Positions 17,928-25,189 of a stretch of 63,502 bases of DNA are shown here, one piece after another (the stretch's first letter is position 1; each line of letters starts with the position of its first letter). The position numbers and the translations under genes were made by a program. The stretch is taken from assembly GCA_964523015.1 (NCBI GenBank), contig CAZFXN010000011.1, forward strand, positions 1 to 63,502, read 5' to 3'. The stretch comes from JAWXBT01 sp964523015 (lineage in GTDB: Bacteria; Bdellovibrionota_C; UBA2361; J135). The notes below the pieces were generated by a model that was not told where the DNA came from, made no database searches, and saw only the letters and a program-made list of their open reading frames with translations.

Positions 17928-19201
17928 AGTGAGGTTCCAAGTTTATGCGCTACGCTTAAGGCCGAGCTAACACCATCTTCATGAAATCCATATCCAAGAT
18001 GAGCTCCGCAATAAAATGTATTGCGCTGGCCATTTCTATCTTTGAGTTCTTGCTGTGTCATAACTGAATCTACTGTGTAAATGGGATGTTTATATTCAGT
18101 CTGATAGATTGTTAGTGACGGATCTATCTTTTGATCAGTATTGAGTGTAACAAAATAATCTCTCTTTGTTCTTAAAGATTGCAACTTATTCATATAATAA
18201 GTAATAGAAATGTTTGATTTAATTGGTCCTCTATTTCTTAATCGATAATTCCATGATGCCCAGTGCTTACGTTTTGTAGAAAGAACTGCGGGATCACAAT
18301 GTAGTGTTGTTAAGTTCCTGCTGTATCGCCAGGTAGCAAGTAATCGCCGTTCCTCCGGATCTGGATCGGCCAAAAGAGCTAATGCTTCATCGGCATGAGT
18401 TGCGATAACAACGTATCTAAAATGCTCAACCGACCTATCATCAAAATGAATAGCAATACTATCATTAGCACGTTCAATTCTAGATATTCTACTTTGGGTT
18501 TTGATTCTACCCTTGAAAACTTTCTTGAAAGCTTCAATGTATTTGTGACTACCACCACTAATTGTTTGCCACTGTGGGATTCTGTTTAACTCGAGCATCC
18601 CATGATTTTTAAAAAAAATAGCAAAAGTTGTAGCTGGAAAATCACTGAACTCTACATCTGGACTTGACCAAATTGAGGCAACAAGAGGTTGGAGATAGTT
18701 TATTATAAAGTACTTGCTCACTTTAAGTTTTGAAAGATACTCTCCCATTGTTATTTGGCCAACTTTGTTATCTCTAAGATCGGCCAGAACTTGTTTATTA
18801 AATCGATACCTATCCAACAACATTCTGCAAAATTGAGGTCGTAAAAAATTACCAGGAACTCTTACAAACTCGCTCAATTTTGGGCCTACATAGTTGAGCC
18901 CTGTCTCTTCACAATAAAACCCGAATGACATATCTGAGTTTTGTAAATCTACACCCAGACGATTGAGAAAAGTATAAAAATTTGGATAATTTTGGGCGTT
19001 ACAAACTATAAAGCCAGTATCTATGGCCACACCTTCATCAACAGGCCCTTCAATAATTCTGGTATTAGTATGACCACCAATTGATTCATTACTCTCGAAA
19101 AGAGTCACTGTATATTTTTTATCAAGCAAGAAAGCAGCAGTAATACCGGCTATGCCCGCACCAATTACTGCGATTTTGCTTGCTTCATTTGCAATCGCCA
19201 T
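17924..19201 (-). CDS. NAD(P)/FAD-dependent amine-oxidase-like flavoprotein
   Basis: A 425-residue flavoprotein with an N-terminal dinucleotide-binding motif (VIGAGIAGITAAFLLDKKY) followed by the acidic FESNESIGGHTNT block, of the amine oxidase/phytoene-desaturase fold. The C-terminal YCGAHLGYGFHEDGVSSAL matches the cluster-specific subfamily that accompanies DUF1365 and CFA-like genes. It probably oxidises a fatty acyl or related lipid. The start overlaps the 3' end of the upstream SDR gene by 37 bp. The substrate is unknown. Confidence 0.88.
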   Translation of the reverse strand: MAIANEASKIAVIGAGIAGITAAFLLDKKYTVTLFESNESIGGHTNTRIIEGPVDEGVAIDTGFIVCNAQNYPNFYTFLNRLGVDLQNSDMSFGFYCEETGLNYVGPKLSEFVRVPGNFLRPQFCRMLLDRYRFNKQVLADLRDNKVGQITMGEYLSKLKVSKYFIINYLQPLVASIWSSPDVEFSDFPATTFAIFFKNHGMLELNRIPQWQTISGGSHKYIEAFKKVFKGRIKTQSRISRIERANDSIAIHFDDRSVEHFRYVVIATHADEALALLADPDPEERRLLATWRYSRNLTTLHCDPAVLSTKRKHWASWNYRLRNRGPIKSNISITYYMNKLQSLRTKRDYFVTLNTDQKIDPSLTIYQTEYKHPIYTVDSVMTQQELKDRNGQRNTFYCGAHLGYGFHEDGVSSALSVAHKLGTSL

Positions 19202-19965
19202 AGGTAAAAAACTATTTTCTCATAAATAAAATATGGCAGAATTCTAGTCAGCTTTAGGAACCAATTAAATGGTATCGGAAAACTAATTTCTTTTTTATGT
19301 CTTTGTATTCCATTACATATAATCTCTGCGGCCTTTGATGAGTCTATTAAAAAAGGCATAGGGAAATCGTTTTTATCAGTAAGAGGCGTTTTAACAAACC
19401 CAGGGCAAACTATTGAAACAAAAATATTAAATTCACTAAGATGAAATCGTATACTTTCAAGAAAATGTATAAGTGCAGACTTACTTGCACCATAGGCAGC
19501 GGCCCGTGGCAAACCACGGTACCCAGATAGACTTGAAACTCCTACTATATAGCCAGATTTTCGCTTAATCATCTTTGAAAGAACCGCTTCAATAGTGCGA
19601 AGTGTCCCTCCAAAGTTAATTTCCATTAAATCTATATACTCTTTACTGTCAAAATTTTCAGGGATAGAAAATACATGAGTGCCTGCATTTGCAATTAAGA
19701 TATCAATATTACCTAGTTCATTTTCTATTCTTTCTACCGTATCTTTCAACTCATCAAGGTTCAAGACATCAGCCTTAGCGGGAAAGGCGACTCCTCCAGC
19801 TTGAGTTATCTCTACTGAAATTTTCTCTAAAATATGTGCTCGGCGGGCACTTAGTGCCACCTTAGCTCCACGTTTTGCACATTCGAAAGCAAGTGCTTTT
19901 CCAATGCCGCTACTGGCACCAGTAATCCAGACAACCTTCCCAGAAATGTTATTAGTTGAGTCCAT
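19165..19965 (-). CDS. Short-chain dehydrogenase/reductase
   Basis: An NAD(P)-dependent SDR of about 266 aa. It has the cofactor motif TGASSGIG, the NAG block (ANAGTH), the catalytic Ser in VSSLSGYRG and the Tyr-x-x-x-Lys pair (YGASK). The C-terminus ends with a hydrophobic helix (ILPYFIYEKIVFYLW), suggesting membrane association. I chose the ATG at 19965; an in-frame TTG at 19983 is possible. It is the first gene of the five-gene operon and is divergent from the B12-binding regulator. A promoter lies about 50-85 bp upstream. Confidence 0.88.
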   Translation of the reverse strand: MDSTNNISGKVVWITGASSGIGKALAFECAKRGAKVALSARRAHILEKISVEITQAGGVAFPAKADVLNLDELKDTVERIENELGNIDILIANAGTHVFSIPENFDSKEYIDLMEINFGGTLRTIEAVLSKMIKRKSGYIVGVSSLSGYRGLPRAAAYGASKSALIHFLESIRFHLSEFNIFVSIVCPGFVKTPLTDKNDFPMPFLIDSSKAAEIICNGIQRHKKEISFPIPFNWFLKLTRILPYFIYEKIVFYLWRLQMKQAKSQ

Positions 19966-20020
19966 TTTGAAAATATAGCTCAAAGTTAAAAAATGTTGAC
20001 TATTTCACTACATAGTTTAT

Positions 20021-20049
20021 ATTATGTTGTATAAATATTACATTGTCAA
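20021..20049 (-). promoter_or_regulatory. Sigma-70-type promoter of the SDR-FAD-DUF1365-CFA-GPx operon
   Basis: On the minus strand, TTGACA (20049-20044) and CATAAT (20026-20021) are separated by exactly 17 bases. This is a near-consensus promoter giving a leader of about 50 bases before the SDR ATG. The spacer holds the near-palindrome annotated separately, so a bound repressor would block it directly. Confidence 0.7.
20028..20042. promoter_or_regulatory. TGTA-N7-TACA operator candidate inside the promoter spacer
   Basis: The 15-mer has TGTA at 20028-20031 and TACA at 20039-20042, an interrupted dyad between -35 and -10 of the operon promoter. TGTA/TACA half-sites are reported for LitR/CarH-type regulators, though this regulator has another DNA-binding domain, so the match may be chance in AT-rich DNA. 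Confidence 0.45.
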
Positions 20050-20164
20050 GGTAAAGCACTTAATGGATCGTTATTTGGGTTCATAGATATATTTCGTGCG
20101 GTGCTATTATGTACTCACTTTTATTCTCAGATCGACGAAAGGAATTATAATTAAGTAAGAATAA

Positions 20165-21049
20165 ATGAGTCAGGAGAATCTTACCCAAGCAGAGATACTT
20201 ACCTCAAGGATATCAAAGGAATATCTGGCAGCAATTTTAATTTCTGATACTGCTTCCGCATCGAAAATTATTTTTGCTGGATTAGCTCAAGGTATCTCTA
20301 TTTTCGACATCTATATAAAGGTTATTTGCCAAGCTCAAAAAATGCTTGGAGTTCTTTGGCTAAAAAGTCAGATTTCCATAACCCAAGAACATCTAGCCAC
20401 TCAGGTATCGACTGCTATTATCTCTACACTCAGACAACAAGTTACTCCTAAAGCCCCACTTGGCTTTAAGGTATTGGTAGCAACCCCAAATTCTGAACCT
20501 CATATTTTTCCAGCCCAAGTAGTTTCTGATTTTTTTTATTTTGATGGGTGGGAGATTTTCTTCCCTGGTAACAACATTCCTGAACAGGATTTAGTTGAGT
20601 TTGTTAAACAGAACAAAATAGACATTGTATGTCTTTCTGTTTCAATAAAGCCAGGGAATAAATTTCAATCCTTTTTAGCAAATCTTAAAAAATTATCTCC
20701 AAAACCCAAAATCATGCTTGGAGGTGCGGCATCTGAACTATTCAGTGCTGATAAACATATTGATGCAATTGTAAGCTCCATAGATGAAGCAACAAAAGTT
20801 GCCCGATCTCTTTTAGGAAAGGAGGCTCAAGAATCTTCTTTGAACCAATATTTAAAGTCCTTGGGAGAAAGAATATATATTAAAAGAAAATCTAGGTCAC
20901 TGAATCAGCAAAAGTTAGCGGAATTAGCTGGCCTTGATCGTGCCTACTTAAGCTCAGTAGAAAATGGAAAACAAAATATTAGCCTGGCAGCTGTAAACAG
21001 GATTGCTCAGGCTTTAGGTTTGACTATTGAGGAACTACTAGAGAAATAA
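20165..21049 (+). CDS. B12-binding photoreceptor-like regulator with C-terminal XRE HTH
   Basis: A 294-residue regulator. Residues 1-95 form a helical cap like the CarH/LitR four-helix bundle, with the light-sensor signature W65-x9-E75-H76. Residues 98-220 form a B12-binding Rossmann domain: E-P-H113 at the lower-ligand position (family D-x-H-x-x-G; here Glu for Asp and Pro for Gly), LSVS near 157-160 and GG at 186-187. Residues 227-294 are an XRE/HTH_3 domain (NQQKLAELAGLDRAYLSSVENGKQ). Known CarH/LitR proteins have an N-terminal MerR-type HTH, so both the class and the side are swapped. It probably binds adenosylcobalamin, forms a dark-state repressor and controls the divergent lipid/peroxidase operon. 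Start: ATG at 20165, weak ribosome site. Confidence 0.85.
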   Translation: MSQENLTQAEILTSRISKEYLAAILISDTASASKIIFAGLAQGISIFDIYIKVICQAQKMLGVLWLKSQISITQEHLATQVSTAIISTLRQQVTPKAPLGFKVLVATPNSEPHIFPAQVVSDFFYFDGWEIFFPGNNIPEQDLVEFVKQNKIDIVCLSVSIKPGNKFQSFLANLKKLSPKPKIMLGGAASELFSADKHIDAIVSSIDEATKVARSLLGKEAQESSLNQYLKSLGERIYIKRKSRSLNQQKLAELAGLDRAYLSSVENGKQNISLAAVNRIAQALGLTIEELLEK

Positions 21050-21051
21050 CA

Positions 21052-21086
21052 AAGAAAAAGGAGCTAGACTTATTAAATCTAACTCC
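21052..21086 (-). terminator. Terminator of the 37-aa peptide gene
   Basis: GGAG-c-TAGA at 21060-21068 pairs with TCTA-a-CTCC at 21078-21086. On the minus strand the hairpin is followed by TTTTTCTTT, a normal intrinsic terminator. It also lies 10 bp after the regulator stop codon on the plus strand, so it separates two convergent transcripts. Confidence 0.75.
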
Positions 21087-21122
21087 CTATCTATGATTCC
21101 AAATTAATGGATACTAATAATA

Positions 21123-21236
21123 CTAACAGCAGCCACCTTTATTAGTCTTTGGTGGATTATTTCCAGCAGGCTTTGTTGTCTGTGGATTTTTTGGATTGCC
21201 TTTCGGCTGATTCGGATTTGGTTTATTTTCATTCAT
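21123..21236 (-). CDS. 37-residue Asn/Pro/Lys-rich peptide ending Gly-Gly-Cys-Cys
   Basis: Small gene of 37 codons plus stop. The peptide begins MNENKPNPNQPKGNPKN, is rich in Asn, Pro and Lys, has no hydrophobic stretch, and ends TNKGGCC. A strong AGGAG ribosome site lies 9 bases before the ATG, and an intrinsic terminator lies about 37 bp after the stop, so I regard it as a real transcribed gene. The two C-terminal cysteines could bind metal, form a thiol tag or be modified. I know no confirmed function. It lies between the photoreceptor-like regulator and the giant multiheme protein, on its own transcript. Confidence 0.65.
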   Translation of the reverse strand: MNENKPNPNQPKGNPKNPQTTKPAGNNPPKTNKGGCC

Positions 21237-21499
21237 AATAGACTCCTATTAAGTGCGCTAAACAGTTAGTAATCCTGAGAACACTCTGCCCTCCATATGA
21301 TTCCTAATCTATTAACGTATTAACATGGTACTGCTATCGCTCCATTAATTGTCAATAAGGGCATTTTATCAATGCAATTCAAAATGTTATGTGACTCAAA
21401 CTTTTATATTTTTATGGGAGAAATGATTAGGCTTAAAAAATATCAACTCTTTCGAGAGGTTGAGGGAAACTATCACAACTTACTGAACTCTTTAGGTAA

Positions 21500-24400
21500 T
21501 CACTTTACTGTAAATAATTTCTTATCTTTATTTAAGTAAAGGCTCTGCATCTCAGTTAGATTAAGTGGTCTTGATCCAATTCTGCCAAACACACTTACCT
21601 GATGTCCTGTCTCATCAACTGCTCTATCTCGATCTAATCCTTTTGAAATTGCTAGTGCCGGACCGTGAGTATGTTTTAAAGCAATTAGTTTTGGTTTTAC
21701 CTCTGGAGAGAATCCGTAATAGGTTGGAACTCTTTCTGGATCAGTTAATTGTAAAATCTTAAAACCATTTATCCCGTCAGCTAGATATGCAAAGAGACTG
21801 GCGTTAGTGGTGGCAACCTTAACATCTGAAAGATCATTAATTGTCCCATCATCATTATATTTCATATATAACTTTGGCTTATCTGCCTTTTCAATATCAA
21901 TTATAACTAGTCCCTCTTTACCACCAGAAACATAGGCATAAGTTCGGGCTAAGTAGATATTTCGAGCATCACTGAGTGAGACAAGAGATCCTTTCACTTT
22001 AATTGGTTTATCTATGTCAGTAATATCAACTGAATGAAATCCATCTTTGTCAGTGACAAAAAGATACCGAAACTGAATTCGACTTGCAGTTGGATTATTA
22101 AACGGGATTTCGGCTCTTACTTTTGGAGAAAGTGGATTATCTAAATCAAGGATTACAATAGACTCAGGGGTTGAAACAAAGGCATTTGTTCCACCTAACT
22201 CAATATGAGTCGCTCCATTTAAAATTCCATCCTCATTCCAGGTTAATGCCCTCTTTAAAAAATTATTCCGTGGTTCAAAGTCGGCTAGAGTATCAACGTT
22301 CACTAAGATTAATCCCTCAACGCTATCAACGATTACAGCATAGTGATAAATTGGATGCATCTTAGTTTCTAAATTCTCTGGCAACTGATCTCTAAAAGGA
22401 GCAATCGGCATGGTTGTAGGGAGAGCAAAAGATGTCGCGTTTTTAGATGACACATGGGTATCCTGCCCAAGCGGTGAAACAGGGGAAGTAACAATTCTCT
22501 CTGAAAATCCTTTGTTAGCGATATTAGCTACATCATAAACTCTAAAACCAGCAGTCCCTGCAGTTGTGTAAAGATATTCACCTCGAAGCTGGATCGTATT
22601 TGTCACTCCTCCCGCACCGTGATGAGGATGACTTGTAGTGAGCTCTAATTTTTTATCTTGGTGAGCTTTAAAGAAATCAGGATAAGCATACCTATGTAGA
22701 TAACTTCCAATAACAGCTTGTGGCTCATCCCATTCTGTTACCTGGACTGCTTCAAGACCAGAATCTCCTGTGGCGACATAAGCATGGTATCCGATAAAGT
22801 TTACAAAATTTGTTCCAAAGAGTTGAAGTTGAGCCATGATTGCATTGTTGTCATTCTTTTTAGAAACGTGGCAATCGGCACACTGCTTTGTTTCAGTTGT
22901 GCGAACTGTGTGTGGAAAATGCGGAGCAAAGGCTTGAGAGCTGTGACCAGATGCCGCAGTTGGAGGCTGCTGTACGTAAATTTTTTGACGATTAATATCT
23001 GTAGAGCTTAAAACTAAAGCACTAGATGATCTAATCGGAACGATTTTTCCGTCCTTAGCTGGACCATGCCGTCCAATTTGAAACATATCATCTCTAGCTA
23101 CTTGTGGATTATAGCTAGCCCAGTTCCTAGTTTCTTTGCCATCATAATGCTTTGATTTTTGCTTCCAGTTAGCTTCTATTGGTAGATGGCATCCAGCGCA
23201 ACTTGTGACCCAGGAGCTATGACAGGTAAAACAAGCTACCTTTGTATCATCATGGGCTAATAATGATTTTCCGCTCTCGGTATTTAAAACATTTGAGACT
23301 GAAGCGTAGCCCGGTTTTGTATCTGATGGCCCAAGAGTTTTTACCAATTTAGCTTTGGCAGCTTTTTCATTATACCAGGGGCTTTTTGCATCTACGATAT
23401 CTCTGACCTGTTTAACCTTCCACTCTTTATCTTTATAAAGGTTCGATCTCTGTATAAGAGTGCTGCCATGCCATTCAAATCTAGGTTTTCCAAAAGGAGT
23501 GCGGGCTAAGGTAAGATCATTTCCCCCATCAGGAGATGCAGGACCACTTGTTAAAAGAGTAGATCTCTCTTTAACCGTACCGTGACAATCCTCACAGGTA
23601 ATTTCTACAGACTGAGCAACTTCCCCGTATATATGACCATCACCATGATTATCCTGGCCAAAGTGACAATCAACACTATGCATCCCCTTATCTAGATGAA
23701 TATCAGAGAGATGAACTGCTTTTTTAAATTTCTGTGGATCGGTGTCAGTGACTTTGGTGCCCTTTTTATCAAGGAGATTCCCCTTTCGATCTCTTTTAAA
23801 GATCGCTCTGAAATTCCAACCATGTCCATGGTAATCAGCAAACTGTGTATTATCTAACTTTGGATTAAGCTCACTAACTTTTTTTAGAAATTCAATATCA
23901 GTCCAATTTCCTCGGCTGGCCGCATCCTCTGGGTTATGACTAAGAGACTGAAATCTCTCCTCTGCTGTTGGGTATTTCTGTTTTTCTGGCCACATATGTG
24001 GAGCATCACTCTCGTAATCCCACATGGTGTAACCTAAATAGGTATTAACAAACATATTTGGCTGATGCATATGACAGATCATGCATTGGCTGGTTGGAAT
24101 GGCTCGAGTAAAAACATGACTTATCGGATGACCCTCTTCATCTTTTGGAATGGTAGGATCTTTAGTTTGTGTTTTTCCTTCGTGTCCAAATTTGGCATAG
24201 GGGCCAGAATGTCTCTCGTCCCGATCGTTGCCATAAATTACATGACATGAGGTGCAGCCACTATTTCTATAATCCCCTGGATGATCGTTGGTTCCCATTA
24301 AGGAAAGATGTGGATCATTAAGTCTGGTTTTATGAATATTAAGCACTGGCACAGAACTTCTAGATCCTGTTCCTGGGCCACGATTTGACTGCCTTACATC

Positions 24401-25186
24401 TGGTCGCCCTGCCTCCTCAAGTGGATTTGGATTTCCGATCTCAGGAAATTGAGATTTGATGAATAGACCGCCACGCTCAAATATTCTAAAATTATCTCCT
24501 GGTGATAGCGTTTCCCACTGCGGTAATGGCACAAGCTTATTAAGGGCGCCGCGACCTTTAACTCGATCATTGATTGACTCATCTATTACAGCTTGAGGTA
24601 TTCCATCCCGAGTATAACTCTCTCCAAGGATATAATTTTTGTACGGTAAGATATTATTATTATAAGAGGCTCCACCAAAGAACATTGCTGAAGTAGTCAT
24701 TAAACTTCTCTTTACCGCTACTACTGTTTCAGCATGACAACCACCACACGTCTCTGGAGCGACTCTAAGATCTCCAGGATTCATAAATTTAACAAATTCG
24801 GGTGATTCCTTTAGCAAATTGGAATAGGAGCGTTTTGGATTAGCTGATGTGGGCCAATTCTCAGGATGTCGGGGCGAAACGTGGGCTAGTTTTTTTGTAT
24901 GATTATATTCCGGTCCATGTAGTGTTGTATTATTAGGTAATCTTACTTTTGGATCGCCTCCATGACAGTGGGCACACCCTATTTGAACTGCTGGATTTGT
25001 ATGCATCGATGGGGCGTCAGTTTTAGTATGACAATCAAAACAGCCAATACTTCCCTCTTTTACTTCCTCTTCTGTAAGCCCTGGTTTTATTGGATCAATT
25101 AGCGGATCCGCTGACGCAGAAATGGCTGCGACAAAAAGAGTAAACAGGGAAATATTTAGCAATCTTAAAATCATCCTTAAAATCAT
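21500..25186 (-). CDS. Multiheme c-type cytochrome with C-terminal LVIVD propeller
   Basis: A 1228-residue exported protein (signal peptide about 1-26, cleavage near ASA). Nine CxxCH heme motifs are seen (CFDCH, CAHCH, CGGCH, CTSCH, CMICH, CEDCH, CFTCH, CAGCH, CADCH) plus one S-V-D-C-H site lacking the first Cys. Residues about 780-1200 hold repeated LVIVD-type blades (GLVIIDIEKADKP, GFHSVDITDIDKP, SIVILDLDNPLSP), forming a propeller. The protein is probably at the cell surface or in the periplasm, passing electrons outward. It is the last gene of a six-gene operon, 3 bp after an outer-membrane barrel gene. The start repeats a 12-bp unit (ATGATTTTAAGG/A), giving two possible ATGs at 25186 and 25174. 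The electron acceptor is unknown. Confidence 0.9.
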   Translation of the reverse strand: MILRMILRLLNISLFTLFVAAISASADPLIDPIKPGLTEEEVKEGSIGCFDCHTKTDAPSMHTNPAVQIGCAHCHGGDPKVRLPNNTTLHGPEYNHTKKLAHVSPRHPENWPTSANPKRSYSNLLKESPEFVKFMNPGDLRVAPETCGGCHAETVVAVKRSLMTTSAMFFGGASYNNNILPYKNYILGESYTRDGIPQAVIDESINDRVKGRGALNKLVPLPQWETLSPGDNFRIFERGGLFIKSQFPEIGNPNPLEEAGRPDVRQSNRGPGTGSRSSVPVLNIHKTRLNDPHLSLMGTNDHPGDYRNSGCTSCHVIYGNDRDERHSGPYAKFGHEGKTQTKDPTIPKDEEGHPISHVFTRAIPTSQCMICHMHQPNMFVNTYLGYTMWDYESDAPHMWPEKQKYPTAEERFQSLSHNPEDAASRGNWTDIEFLKKVSELNPKLDNTQFADYHGHGWNFRAIFKRDRKGNLLDKKGTKVTDTDPQKFKKAVHLSDIHLDKGMHSVDCHFGQDNHGDGHIYGEVAQSVEITCEDCHGTVKERSTLLTSGPASPDGGNDLTLARTPFGKPRFEWHGSTLIQRSNLYKDKEWKVKQVRDIVDAKSPWYNEKAAKAKLVKTLGPSDTKPGYASVSNVLNTESGKSLLAHDDTKVACFTCHSSWVTSCAGCHLPIEANWKQKSKHYDGKETRNWASYNPQVARDDMFQIGRHGPAKDGKIVPIRSSSALVLSSTDINRQKIYVQQPPTAASGHSSQAFAPHFPHTVRTTETKQCADCHVSKKNDNNAIMAQLQLFGTNFVNFIGYHAYVATGDSGLEAVQVTEWDEPQAVIGSYLHRYAYPDFFKAHQDKKLELTTSHPHHGAGGVTNTIQLRGEYLYTTAGTAGFRVYDVANIANKGFSERIVTSPVSPLGQDTHVSSKNATSFALPTTMPIAPFRDQLPENLETKMHPIYHYAVIVDSVEGLILVNVDTLADFEPRNNFLKRALTWNEDGILNGATHIELGGTNAFVSTPESIVILDLDNPLSPKVRAEIPFNNPTASRIQFRYLFVTDKDGFHSVDITDIDKPIKVKGSLVSLSDARNIYLARTYAYVSGGKEGLVIIDIEKADKPKLYMKYNDDGTINDLSDVKVATTNASLFAYLADGINGFKILQLTDPERVPTYYGFSPEVKPKLIALKHTHGPALAISKGLDRDRAVDETGHQVSVFGRIGSRPLNLTEMQSLYLNKDKKLFTVK

Positions 25187-25189
25187 CTC

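Noticed and set aside
20043..20164. B12 riboswitch in front of the photoreceptor-like gene
   Set aside because: No B12-box-like string was seen in the 120-bp leader, so control is more likely at the DNA level.
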